A stretch of DNA of 64,000 nt from DASTFP01 sp963816855 (GTDB taxonomy: Bacteria > Verrucomicrobiota > Verrucomicrobiia > Chthoniobacterales > Terrimicrobiaceae), in the NCBI GenBank assembly GCA_963816855.1, contig CAWFMA010000037.1, forward strand, positions 102,099 to 166,098, given 5' to 3'. The notes below the pieces were generated by a model. That model saw nothing but the letters and a program-made list of their open reading frames with translations. It searched no databases and was not told where the DNA came from. Within the stretch, counting starts at the first letter, position 1. Each line of letters begins with the position of its first letter. This document shows, in pieces, positions 9,239 through 17,877 of the stretch. The position numbers and the translations under genes were made by a program.

Positions 9239-10660
9239 CTAACCAGGCGCGGAAACCGCGCCCGGTGGCGCGCCAAGCCCCTCCACAACCACCCGATCTC
9301 CTTCCACCAGGACGACACGCACCTTTGCGCCCCGCTCCAGGAATTCGCCGTCGGTCACAACATCAACCAATGCCGCGCCGAACTCCGCCTTGCCCGCCGG
9401 CCGCAATATGGTCCGCGCCACCCCCTCCTCGCCCACTCCGATCCGAGGCTCAAAGAATGCCGGTGTGGTCTTCTCCATGGAGGGCCCTGACGGAGTTTGC
9501 GTCGACAGAACCAGCCGGTTGAAAAACGGCAGGCTTGGCAGAAACCGCGCAATGAGCGAAACCGCAATCACAAAGAAGACGAACGCGATGCCGAGGTTCA
9601 AAAGCGGCCGAAACAAGAGATCCAGCGAAAAGTCAAACGGCTGGCTCGGATAGTAGTCGACCATGGCGAAGAGTAGCGCCCCGGTCATCAGAGCCGTTCC
9701 GAGCAACGCCAAAACGGCGACCCCGGGAAAAAAGAGAAGCTCGGCCAGCACCAGCAGGAGGCCCAGAATAAAGACCGCGATGACCTCGAACCCGGTCAAC
9801 CCCGCGATATAGTGCCCCGCGAAGAACAGCAGAAAGCAAATCCCCGAAAGGATGCCGGCAATTCCAAGCCCGGGCGACTTGAATTCCAGATAGGCGCCGA
9901 TCATTCCTCCGAGCAGGAACAGGGGGGCAAGGATGGTGATCCATTGCGCGATGCGTTCAAAACCGCTCGGCTGAATTCGAACGATGTCTTTCACCCGCAA
10001 ACCAGCTTTTTCGCAAAGATCGTTGAGGTTCGAAGCGATGCCCTGCGCCAAGAGGGGATGGCCGTCATAGATTTTGACAGCTTCCTGCGCGCTCAGGGTG
10101 AGCAAGCTGCCTTTAGGATTGATGACCTTGTCGCCGATTTTGACCTCTTTTTCCTTGTTAATGAACGCTTCCGCCAACTCCGGGTTGTATCCGTTTTTTT
10201 CAGCGGCGCTCCGAAAGTAGCCTGAAAAGTAGGACACCACCTTCGCGTTCATGCTCTCCTGCAAGTCTTCCCCCCCGCTGCTGACGGGCGCCGCAGCACC
10301 GATGGCGCTTACCGGAGCCATGTAAATTCGCTTGGTCGAGAGCGCGATCAGGGCTCCCGCGGACCCGGCGTTTGTGTTGACATAAGTCACCGTCGGAATC
10401 GTGGATTTCATCAGGGCTCCGAGCATCTCGACCGCGGCCTTGAGACTCCCGCCGTAGGTATCCATATCGAGGATCAACGCGGCCGCGCCGGCCGCCTCGC
10501 CTTTCTTCAAAATACGGCGAAGAAAATAAAACTGAGCCTCGGTGACTTCTCCGTTTAGCGGAATCACGAGCACCGACCCTTGGCGAATATCCTCCTCCTT
10601 GCCGCGCGCGAAGACCAGCGTCGAGGCCAGTAAGATGAGCGCCAGAAGAATTCGTCCCAC
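9239..10660 (-). CDS. NfeD/ClpP-class membrane serine protease
   Basis: A 473-residue protein with signal peptide (MGRILLALILLASTLVFA) and an N-terminal ClpP-fold serine protease domain. The domain includes LDMDTYGGSL, the nucleophile region TNAGSAGALIALS and a candidate catalytic lysine in FINKEKEVKIGDK. A cluster of four to five transmembrane helices (about 235-380) and a C-terminal OB-fold NfeD domain (GEEGVARTILRPAGKAEF) complete the NfeD1b architecture. Such proteins cleave or remodel stomatin/SPFH partners; no stomatin gene is adjacent. It faces away from dnaG, with about 40 bp between the starts. Full length and intact. Confidence 0.9.
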   Translation of the reverse strand: MGRILLALILLASTLVFARGKEEDIRQGSVLVIPLNGEVTEAQFYFLRRILKKGEAAGAAALILDMDTYGGSLKAAVEMLGALMKSTIPTVTYVNTNAGSAGALIALSTKRIYMAPVSAIGAAAPVSSGGEDLQESMNAKVVSYFSGYFRSAAEKNGYNPELAEAFINKEKEVKIGDKVINPKGSLLTLSAQEAVKIYDGHPLLAQGIASNLNDLCEKAGLRVKDIVRIQPSGFERIAQWITILAPLFLLGGMIGAYLEFKSPGLGIAGILSGICFLLFFAGHYIAGLTGFEVIAVFILGLLLVLAELLFFPGVAVLALLGTALMTGALLFAMVDYYPSQPFDFSLDLLFRPLLNLGIAFVFFVIAVSLIARFLPSLPFFNRLVLSTQTPSGPSMEKTTPAFFEPRIGVGEEGVARTILRPAGKAEFGAALVDVVTDGEFLERGAKVRVVLVEGDRVVVEGLGAPPGAVSAPG

Positions 10661-10701
10661 AATTCGAATCTCCCTCGCGGTAAATTGACCCGCAAGGTAA
10701 T

Positions 10702-12618
10702 TTGAAACTCGTGTCCCGCATCTCCGAGGAAACCATCCAACGCGTCGCCGAGGCCAGCGATATCGTGGAGATCATCGGCTCTTATTTTCCGCTCAAGCGT
10801 GCCGGAACAAGCTGGCGCGCGCTCTGCCCGTTTCATCGGGAAAAGACGCCCTCTTTTCATGTCAATGCGCAGCGTCAATCGTATCACTGCTTTGGTTGCG
10901 GCGCGGGCGGGACGATTTTTCGCTTCATCATGGAATACGAGCACGTGGACTTTCCGTCCGCGGTCCGCCGGCTCGCCCAGCGCGCCGGAATTCCAATCCT
11001 CGAAGAGGCTGGAGGCGCCGGGGACGATCGGCGGCATTCGATGCGCAAGAGGTTGCTTGCCCTGCACGCCGAGGTGGCCGCGTGGTTCCACCAGAGCCTG
11101 CTGACGATGCCCGCCGCCAAAGTCGCCCGCGACTACCTGAAATCGCGGGCGATCTCCGCAGAAGTCGCCAAGTCCTGGCAGCTTGGATACGCGCCGGATT
11201 CCCGGGAATCGCTCGGAAATTTTCTCCGCGAAAAGCGCTTTTCCAATGAGGAAATCGCGGCCAGCGGGTTCTCTGGCAACAGAAACATCGAGGACGAGCC
11301 CGACGCCAAAGAGCGCGACTTTGCGTTCTACAACCGGTTTCAGGGACGCCTCATCTTTCCGATTCGCAACGACTACGGGGAAGTCATCGGATTTAGCGGC
11401 CGGGTCCTCCATTCAAGCGCCAAGGCGGCCAAATATCTGAATTCGCCTGAAACGCTTCTCTTCACTAAGGGCCGCATCCTCTACGGGCTGGACAAATCGA
11501 AGCGCGCCCTCATCGAAGCCAACGCCGCCATTGTCTGCGAAGGCCAGCTCGACCTGATCACCGCTTTTGAAGCAGGTGTGCGGAACGTTGTGGCTCCGCA
11601 AGGCACGGCATTTACGAGCGATCAAGCGCGACTGCTGCGCCGGTTCGTCGAAGTGGTGATTCTTTGCTTCGATTCAGATCGGGCCGGACTGGAGGCGATC
11701 GGGCGATCGCTGCCGGCACTCCTCGAATGCGGCCTGGAAGTCCGGATTGCATCGCTTCCCGAGGGAGAGGATCCTGATTCTCTCATCCGGGCGAAAGGAG
11801 TGGGCCGGTTTCGTGAGCAGGTCGAGAGCGCTCCCGGTTTTTTCGACCACGCGCTTGAACGGCTTGCGCAAAACGGAGCGCTCCAAAGCCCGGCGGAGAA
11901 AACGTCCGCCGCTCGCCGGTTGGGGCCGCTGGTGGCCTCAATCAGCGACCCGGTGTTGCGCGAAGCCACGGCCCGCCGAATCAGCACGCGTCTCTCGATT
12001 TCCGAAACTGCCTTCGCCTCGCATATCAAACGCCCCGACCCGGCGCCCGTTGCAGAGAGGGAGACCGCCGATTCGTCGAGCGCCGCTCCATTGCGGCTCA
12101 CTGAGGGAGTTCGTCAGCTCTGCCGCCTCGGGCTTCTTCACGCCGAATCCCGCGCCTGGCTCAGATCGCAACCAGCGCTGCCCCGCGAGGCCACGGGTGA
12201 AGGCGCAGAGCTGCTCGAAAAGATCCTCGGAAGTTCGCTGCCCTTGGAGAACCCGGCGGCCCGCGCGGCATTTGCGTCGCAATTGACCGCGCGGGAGGAA
12301 ACGACGATCAACAGGTTGGATCTCGATCGCATACCCAACGACCCGCTTCAGCTTTCCAAAGACGCCTGGAGCGGCTTGTCCGCTCAACACCTCCAGGAGC
12401 AAAGCAAGCAGGCAAAATCTCTTTTCGAAGATCGAAATCAGCCGTATCAGCAACAAAGGGATATCCATTTGAACATCCTAGAAAAGAAGCTGGAAACGAC
12501 CAGGTCCCGGCTAAAGGATACCACGCTCGAAATCAACGACCGCAAAGGCCTCGAAGAGGTCGCTGAGAACCTCGCCAAACAAATTCTTGACCTGCGAAGC
12601 CACCTGCACGACTTTTAG
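10702..12618 (+). CDS. dnaG: DNA primase
   Basis: Synthesises RNA primers at the replication fork. The 638-residue product has the N-terminal CHC2 zinc finger (CPFHREKTPSFHVN, then YHCFGCGAGG) and the RNAP-basic motif GFSGRVLHSSAKAAKYLNSPET. The TOPRIM core follows, with VCEGQLDLI, APQGTAFTSDQ and ILCFDSDRAGLEA. The C-terminal 200 residues are helical and charged, the place where the helicase-binding domain is expected. The start is TTG at 10702 behind AAGGTAAT; GTG at 10711 is the alternative. It is followed after 29 bp by rpoD, recalling the dnaG-rpoD macromolecular-synthesis operon. Confidence 0.96.
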   Translation: MKLVSRISEETIQRVAEASDIVEIIGSYFPLKRAGTSWRALCPFHREKTPSFHVNAQRQSYHCFGCGAGGTIFRFIMEYEHVDFPSAVRRLAQRAGIPILEEAGGAGDDRRHSMRKRLLALHAEVAAWFHQSLLTMPAAKVARDYLKSRAISAEVAKSWQLGYAPDSRESLGNFLREKRFSNEEIAASGFSGNRNIEDEPDAKERDFAFYNRFQGRLIFPIRNDYGEVIGFSGRVLHSSAKAAKYLNSPETLLFTKGRILYGLDKSKRALIEANAAIVCEGQLDLITAFEAGVRNVVAPQGTAFTSDQARLLRRFVEVVILCFDSDRAGLEAIGRSLPALLECGLEVRIASLPEGEDPDSLIRAKGVGRFREQVESAPGFFDHALERLAQNGALQSPAEKTSAARRLGPLVASISDPVLREATARRISTRLSISETAFASHIKRPDPAPVAERETADSSSAAPLRLTEGVRQLCRLGLLHAESRAWLRSQPALPREATGEGAELLEKILGSSLPLENPAARAAFASQLTAREETTINRLDLDRIPNDPLQLSKDAWSGLSAQHLQEQSKQAKSLFEDRNQPYQQQRDIHLNILEKKLETTRSRLKDTTLEINDRKGLEEVAENLAKQILDLRSHLHDF

Positions 12619-12647
12619 CGGCTCTTCTCGAAGCATTTCAAGCTGCG

Positions 12648-14495
12648 TTGAAAACTTCCCACAAACCCACCAAGTCGAAGCCGAATCCGGCCTCGTTTCA
12701 ACCGAAGACAATCAACCTCCTTAAGCGGCCCTCGCCGAACGCCAAATTGGCGGAAAGCGGCAGGAGAGCCACGATTAAGGCATCCCCGCCAAAAGCGGAG
12801 GTGCTAGCGCGGCACTCCTCAGCCTTCGGGGCAGACGGCGAGCCGGGCGCGTCGTCTAGCTCGCCGCCGGATCTTCATAAGGCCTTGCAGGAGAAGGTTC
12901 GTGATCTCATCAAGCTGGCCAAGGAACAGGGCTATGTGACCTACGATGATCTCGACGAGGCTTTGCCCGAGAGCGTCAACGACCCGGACAGCATAGAATT
13001 GGTTATCACCCAGCTCCGCGCCGTGGAGATCGAGATCATTGATTCGTCGGATGTCGACCGAGTCAAGGAGGTTCGCAAGGACGGCGAAGAAGAAGAAGAA
13101 AAGGACGAGAAACCTGATAGCAAACTCGACATCCTGGATGATCCGGTCCGCATGTACCTCAAGCAGATGGGGCAAGTCCCCTTGCTCACTCGGGAACAAG
13201 AGGTCGAAATTTCCAAGCGCATCGAGGAGGCCGAGCTCAAAGTGCAGGAGATCCTTTACCAGTTTGGTTTCATTGGGCGCGCTCATCTCGATCTGGCCCA
13301 AAAGCTCATCGACATGCGCGAGCGCTTCGATCGCGTGATTCTCGACAAGAAAATCGAGAGCAGGGAGAGATACATGAAGATCCTGCCGCGCCTCTGCCAG
13401 CAGGTCAAAAAGCAGGCGGAGACGGTTGCTTCGCTTTATCGGGACAAGATTTCCGGGCACAAGACCCCCTCCCCGCAGTGTCTCAGATCTTACGAAAGAG
13501 CTCTGGCCACCCTGCAAAAGCTGTATCCGAAGTTTTACTTCAAACAGAAGGTCGTGGAGGACTTCGTGACCCTGGCCGACGAAAATCTCCGCGTCCTCCA
13601 CACCTTGACCCACGAGCAAGACCGGCCTTCAAAGAACGGCGATTCCAAGCTCCAGCGTAGTGCGAGCCAGCAAATCCAGGAAATGCAGCTTCGCAACTGG
13701 ATGACCACCGAAGAGTTGATCGAAAGGCATCGCGGGTTGAAGAGCTGGCATAGAAAAGCCCTCAAGGCGAAGACCGAAATGGTCGAGGCCAATCTTCGTC
13801 TGGTCATCTCCATTGCTAAGAAATACACCAACCGCGGCCTCTCCTTCCTCGACCTTATTCAGGAAGGGAACATGGGACTGATGAAGGCCGTGGAGAAATT
13901 CGAATATCGCCGCGGATATAAGTTTTCCACCTATGCCACCTGGTGGATCCGCCAAGCTATTACGCGGTCAATCGCCGATCAGGCGCGCACTATTCGCATC
14001 CCGGTGCACATGATCGAAACGATCAACAAGCTCATCCGGGTCCAAAAGCAACTGGTGCAGGAATATGGCCGCGAGCCCAGCCCGGAGGAGATCTCCGAGG
14101 AGATTCAGTTGCCGGTTGAACGCGTCAGAGCCGTGCTGAAGATGGCGCAGCAACCGATCTCGCTTCAGGCCCCCGTGGGGGATTCCGACGACACCAGCTT
14201 TGGCGACTTTATTGAGGACAAGGGGGCGGAGAATCCTGCCGATCAAGCCGCCATTGTCTTGTTGAAAGACAAAATCAAAGATGTTCTCGACACCCTCACG
14301 GAACGCGAGCGTCAGGTGCTCGAGCAACGCTTCGGTCTGGTCGACGGCTACAGCCGCACGCTTGAGGAAGTTGGCCGCCAGTTCAAAGTCACTCGCGAGC
14401 GCATCAGGCAAATCGAAGCGAAGGCGCTGCGGAAAATGCGGCACCCGACACGGATTCGCCAGCTCGAAGGCTTTCTAGAGCCGCAAGACTGGTGA
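12648..14495 (+). CDS. rpoD: primary RNA polymerase sigma factor (sigma-70)
   Basis: The housekeeping sigma factor, 615 residues. Region 1.1 is visible as LIKLAKEQGYVTYDDLDEAL (about 95-115), then an acidic/lysine-rich linker. Region 1.2 is DPVRMYLKQMGQVPLL. Region 2 is intact, with VEANLRLVISIAKKYTN, FLDLIQEGNMGLMKAVEKF and the -10 recognition helix YATWWIRQAITRSI. Region 4 carries LEEVGRQFKVTRERIRQIE, the -35 helix-turn-helix. A non-conserved insertion of about 150 residues sits between 1.2 and 2.1. The apparent start is TTG at 12648; the first 85 residues are low-complexity and basic, so the start is the least certain point. It is probably co-transcribed with dnaG. Confidence 0.96.
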   Translation: MKTSHKPTKSKPNPASFQPKTINLLKRPSPNAKLAESGRRATIKASPPKAEVLARHSSAFGADGEPGASSSSPPDLHKALQEKVRDLIKLAKEQGYVTYDDLDEALPESVNDPDSIELVITQLRAVEIEIIDSSDVDRVKEVRKDGEEEEEKDEKPDSKLDILDDPVRMYLKQMGQVPLLTREQEVEISKRIEEAELKVQEILYQFGFIGRAHLDLAQKLIDMRERFDRVILDKKIESRERYMKILPRLCQQVKKQAETVASLYRDKISGHKTPSPQCLRSYERALATLQKLYPKFYFKQKVVEDFVTLADENLRVLHTLTHEQDRPSKNGDSKLQRSASQQIQEMQLRNWMTTEELIERHRGLKSWHRKALKAKTEMVEANLRLVISIAKKYTNRGLSFLDLIQEGNMGLMKAVEKFEYRRGYKFSTYATWWIRQAITRSIADQARTIRIPVHMIETINKLIRVQKQLVQEYGREPSPEEISEEIQLPVERVRAVLKMAQQPISLQAPVGDSDDTSFGDFIEDKGAENPADQAAIVLLKDKIKDVLDTLTERERQVLEQRFGLVDGYSRTLEEVGRQFKVTRERIRQIEAKALRKMRHPTRIRQLEGFLEPQDW

Positions 14496-14602
14496 TCTTC
14501 GCGCCTCGCCTGTCGGCGGGCTTCGCGGGGAAACGTTTCGGTTTCACGGAAATCCATTTCGGGAATTGCCCTCCCACGAGGCGCCGGTAAATAGAGTTAG
14601 CT

Positions 14603-15157
14603 ATGAGCTGGGAAGATTCGAGTCCGAAGAATCTCACAGGCGCAATGCTGGTCGCCCACCCCAGATTGCTCGATCCCAATTTTCGGCGGAGTATCCTCTT
14701 CCTCTCGCATTATAGCAGCGACGACGGCGCGATCGGCTTGATCCTCAACCGTCCGATGAAGAAGACCTTTGGCGAAGTGGCCGCTCAGAAAATCTCCGAA
14801 ACCTTCAGAAACATTTCGCTGTTCTATGGCGGACCGGTCGCCGCGGATCACCTTACACTCGCCAGTTTGCAATGGCGGTCCGATGCGGTCGCGTTTCAAA
14901 GTTTCATGGGCAATGTTGAGGACGTTCACATCGAGCCGGAATGGAGGCCCGGTCTGCGGGCGTTCGTCGGCTACGCAGGTTGGAGCCAGGGCCAGCTTGA
15001 AGGAGAAATCGAGCAAAAGGCTTGGCTTGTCCTCCCGCCAGCTCGCGAACTCATCGAGATGAAAGATCCGGAAAACGCTTGGCGGCAAATAATGCGCGGT
15101 TCGGGACCGCTGATGAAGCTCTTGGCCGAGGCTCCGGACGACCCGGAAATGAATTAA
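14603..15157 (+). CDS. YqgE/AlgH family protein (DUF179)
   Basis: A 184-residue protein of the YqgE/AlgH family. Recognisable parts are MLVAHPRLLDPNFRRSILFL at the start, GAIGLILNRP, LFYGGPVAADHLTL, and FVGYAGWSQGQLEGEI in the second half. Known members are cytoplasmic; AlgH was linked to alginate regulation in Pseudomonas, but the biochemical role is unsettled. The length is typical. It lies 107 bp behind rpoD on the same strand, so its own promoter or read-through are both possible. Confidence 0.9.
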   Translation: MSWEDSSPKNLTGAMLVAHPRLLDPNFRRSILFLSHYSSDDGAIGLILNRPMKKTFGEVAAQKISETFRNISLFYGGPVAADHLTLASLQWRSDAVAFQSFMGNVEDVHIEPEWRPGLRAFVGYAGWSQGQLEGEIEQKAWLVLPPARELIEMKDPENAWRQIMRGSGPLMKLLAEAPDDPEMN

Positions 15158-15376
15158 CTTGACGGGGACGGCCACGTCGAGACGCAGTAAAATCCCGTCT
15201 TAAATTTTAAGAGCTCGAATTGCTCGCGAGCATAAGGCGGCCGGCGCCCCGGCGATTCCCGGACAGCCTTTCCCGCGTGCTTTTCCCCTCACCGCGTGCG
15301 GCGCCACTTAGCAAATGCGTTCCCAAGAGCAGGAGCGCAAACGACCGGTCGCTTCCCATTCGGCCACGATCAGCCG

Positions 15377-16393
15377 CTACCACTTCTTGAGCTTCCAGAG
15401 CCAGAAAACAAACCCTCCCGCCAGCAGCGCGAGAATATTGATAACGACAAAGGGCCAATTCTCATGCTCCATCGGGAGCGGAAGGGCCACGTTCATCGAA
15501 AAGATGCTTATCACCAAATTGGCGAGCATGATCGCCACGGTCCATATGGTGAATTTCTTGATCAGTTGGTTGAGGTTATGGCTCACGATGGAAGCCCGCG
15601 TTCCCATCAGGTTACTCAGGACCTGCGTGTGGATTTCCGCCCGCCGGTAGCACTGCTGATTCTCAATGATCAAGTCCTCGAGGATCGCCATTTGCCGGGA
15701 GTCGAAGCCAAGCTTTTCGGAGAGGGTCCTCATCCTCTCCAAAAGCGCGCCATTGGAAGTGATCGAGTTCACGATAAAGACCAGGCTCTTCTCGAGCGCG
15801 AACATGTTGAGCAGATACTTGTTCTCAAGAGAGGTATTGATGCGGCGTTCCAGGGAATCGGACAACATGTTGATGGCCTTCAGGTGGCCTTCAAAGTGCA
15901 TCGTGGCCTGATACAGCAATCGGAGGATGACGTCGTGAATCGATTCCACCGGAAACGGAACGCGACCTTCGAAAATCGGAGAGTCGTCGGCCATGACAAT
16001 GACCAGATAGCTGTCATATACGAACACGCCCGTGGACGTCAGCTTCATTAGGAAATTGTCATCGGCGCAGAAGCTTTTCGGCCGCTTAAAGATAATCGCC
16101 GCGTGGTCCGGTTCGATCTCCAGACGCGAGAGTTCGTCGGGATCCAGTGACGACTGGAGGGTATGATAGTCGATGTTGTACTGCTCTTGCAGTTCGGCCT
16201 CCTCGTCCATGGTCGGCGAGGCGTAGGCGATAATTTGAGCTTCCTCGGGCTCGCACGGCACCAGCCGGCCCCCTTGAAGGGCATAGAAACTGCGAATACT
16301 CGGCGAACGCTTCCGCTCTTGTGCCGGCAATGGCTCGGCCTCCGGCAAAACCGCTTCGGGTGCCACCTCGGTCGTGCTCTCAGCAGTTGCCAT
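15377..16393 (-). CDS. CorA-like metal transporter with SMN instead of GMN
   Basis: A 338-residue protein with a long acidic/helical cytoplasmic domain and two C-terminal transmembrane helices (about 275-295 and 310-332), the CorA (Mg2+/Co2+/divalent cation) layout. The stretch LGFDSRQMAILEDLIIENQQ matches the long stalk helix. The first membrane helix ends in SIFSMNVALPLP where CorA proteins have GMN, so the loop glycine is replaced by serine. A strongly basic WLWKLKKW tail ends the protein. The ATG at 16393 is chosen; the longer frame begins inside the aminotransferase gene. It lies 14 bp behind the aminotransferase gene and is probably co-transcribed. Confidence 0.82.
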   Translation of the reverse strand: MATAESTTEVAPEAVLPEAEPLPAQERKRSPSIRSFYALQGGRLVPCEPEEAQIIAYASPTMDEEAELQEQYNIDYHTLQSSLDPDELSRLEIEPDHAAIIFKRPKSFCADDNFLMKLTSTGVFVYDSYLVIVMADDSPIFEGRVPFPVESIHDVILRLLYQATMHFEGHLKAINMLSDSLERRINTSLENKYLLNMFALEKSLVFIVNSITSNGALLERMRTLSEKLGFDSRQMAILEDLIIENQQCYRRAEIHTQVLSNLMGTRASIVSHNLNQLIKKFTIWTVAIMLANLVISIFSMNVALPLPMEHENWPFVVINILALLAGGFVFWLWKLKKW

Positions 16394-16407
16394 GCCAGAC
16401 ACTCCTC

Positions 16408-17751
16408 TCAGTCCCAGAGTTTGTCCAGTCCGCGCCCTACGCAATCGAAAAGTTCGTCAATCTCGGAGTGGGAAATAATCAATGGCGGAGCGAGGGCGAT
16501 GAGATCACGGATTCCCCGCACCATCGCCCCTTCCTCCCGAATCAGGGACCATGCTCTGAGGCCAAGCGAACTCGACGGTGTCAGCGCGGCACGGCCTCCC
16601 TTGGGAACGAGCTCAAGAGCCGCAATAAGACCATGCCCTCGCACCTCCGACACGGCCGGGTGGCCTTTCATTTCCGCCACCTTGGCTTGAAAATAGGGCG
16701 CCAGGTCGCGCTGCATGCGCGGAATAAGCCCAAGCGCCTCGATCTCGCCGAGATTGGCCAGCGCGGCGGCACTGCAGACCGGGTGGCCGCTGTAGGTGAA
16801 CCCATGCGCAAAGTATCCCCCGCTCAGCAACGTCCCGGCAATTTCGTGGCAGAGCATCGTCGCCCCCATCGGCAGATAGCCGCTGGTCAAGCCCTTCGCG
16901 AGACTAATCAGATCGGGGTCCAAGTCCCAAAGATTGCTCGCGAACCAATCGCCCAAGCGTCCAAAGGCGGTAATAACCTCGTCGGCGACGAACAAGATCT
17001 CATTGTCGCGGCAGAGCTGTCGCAAAGCGGCAAGATAGCCGCAGGGTGGAACGATGACTCCTCCCGCGCCTTGAACCGGTTCGACAAAGAACCCGGCGAT
17101 GGTCTCCGGATTTTCCCCGGCAATAAGCCGTCGCGTTTCGTCAATACACCATTCGCCATAGGCTTCCGGATCGCGCGCTGCCGCGCCGTAGCTGTACGGC
17201 CCGGGCGCAAGAATGAAATCGGCCAACGGGAGGTCAAACGGCTGTTGGCAGCTCGCCAAGCCGGTCATGCTCGTGGTGGCCAGCGTCACCCCGTGGTAGG
17301 AGAATGTGCGGGAGACGATCTTCCTTTTGTCCGGTCGGCCCTTCAATTTCCAATAGGCGCGGATCGCTTTGAGAGCCGTCTCATTCGCTTCTGATCCGGA
17401 GTTCGAAAAAATCGTATGCTTGACCCGGGCGGGCGCCCTCTCGGCGAGGAAGCTCGCCAACCGAATCGTCGGTTCGGTCGTTGAATCGAAGAACGAGGGG
17501 TAGTAGGGCAGTTGCTCCAGCTGGCGGGTCACTGCCTGGACAACGGCTTTCGAGCTGTAGCCGACATTCACGCACCACAGCCCGGCCAGACCGTCGAGAA
17601 TCTTTCGCCCGCTCTCGTCGACGAAATAACATCCCTCGCCCTTGAGAATGATATGCGTTCCATGCTCGTGAAGCGCACGGTGATCGGTAAACGGATGGAG
17701 GTGGGAGGCCCTGTCCAGATTCTGAAGAGTCCCGATGAACGATTGAGCCAT
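16408..17751 (-). CDS. class III pyridoxal-phosphate aminotransferase
   Basis: A 447-residue fold-type I enzyme of the omega-amino acid:pyruvate/putrescine aminotransferase group. The PLP site shows the phosphate-binding segment TIFSNSGSEANETALKAIR, the aspartate in LFVADEVITAFGRLG, and the Schiff-base lysine in ISLAKGLTSGYLPMGATM (about residue 285). It transfers an amino group between an omega-amine and pyruvate or a keto acid in the cytoplasm; the exact donor is not readable. It starts with ATG at 17751, about 130 bp from the divergent glycosyltransferase gene, and heads a two-gene unit with the CorA-like transporter. Confidence 0.93.
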   Translation of the reverse strand: MAQSFIGTLQNLDRASHLHPFTDHRALHEHGTHIILKGEGCYFVDESGRKILDGLAGLWCVNVGYSSKAVVQAVTRQLEQLPYYPSFFDSTTEPTIRLASFLAERAPARVKHTIFSNSGSEANETALKAIRAYWKLKGRPDKRKIVSRTFSYHGVTLATTSMTGLASCQQPFDLPLADFILAPGPYSYGAAARDPEAYGEWCIDETRRLIAGENPETIAGFFVEPVQGAGGVIVPPCGYLAALRQLCRDNEILFVADEVITAFGRLGDWFASNLWDLDPDLISLAKGLTSGYLPMGATMLCHEIAGTLLSGGYFAHGFTYSGHPVCSAAALANLGEIEALGLIPRMQRDLAPYFQAKVAEMKGHPAVSEVRGHGLIAALELVPKGGRAALTPSSSLGLRAWSLIREEGAMVRGIRDLIALAPPLIISHSEIDELFDCVGRGLDKLWD

Positions 17752-17877
17752 CGCCGGAATTCTATCAGGTTCGCGGGGAAGCGCGAGAAGCTACGGAGCA
17801 GCCGCGGTTTTTACGCTTGACGGGGCGCTCTCCTGTGGGTTGATAGCGCCGCATTGTAACCGGAAGGAAGAAAACTT

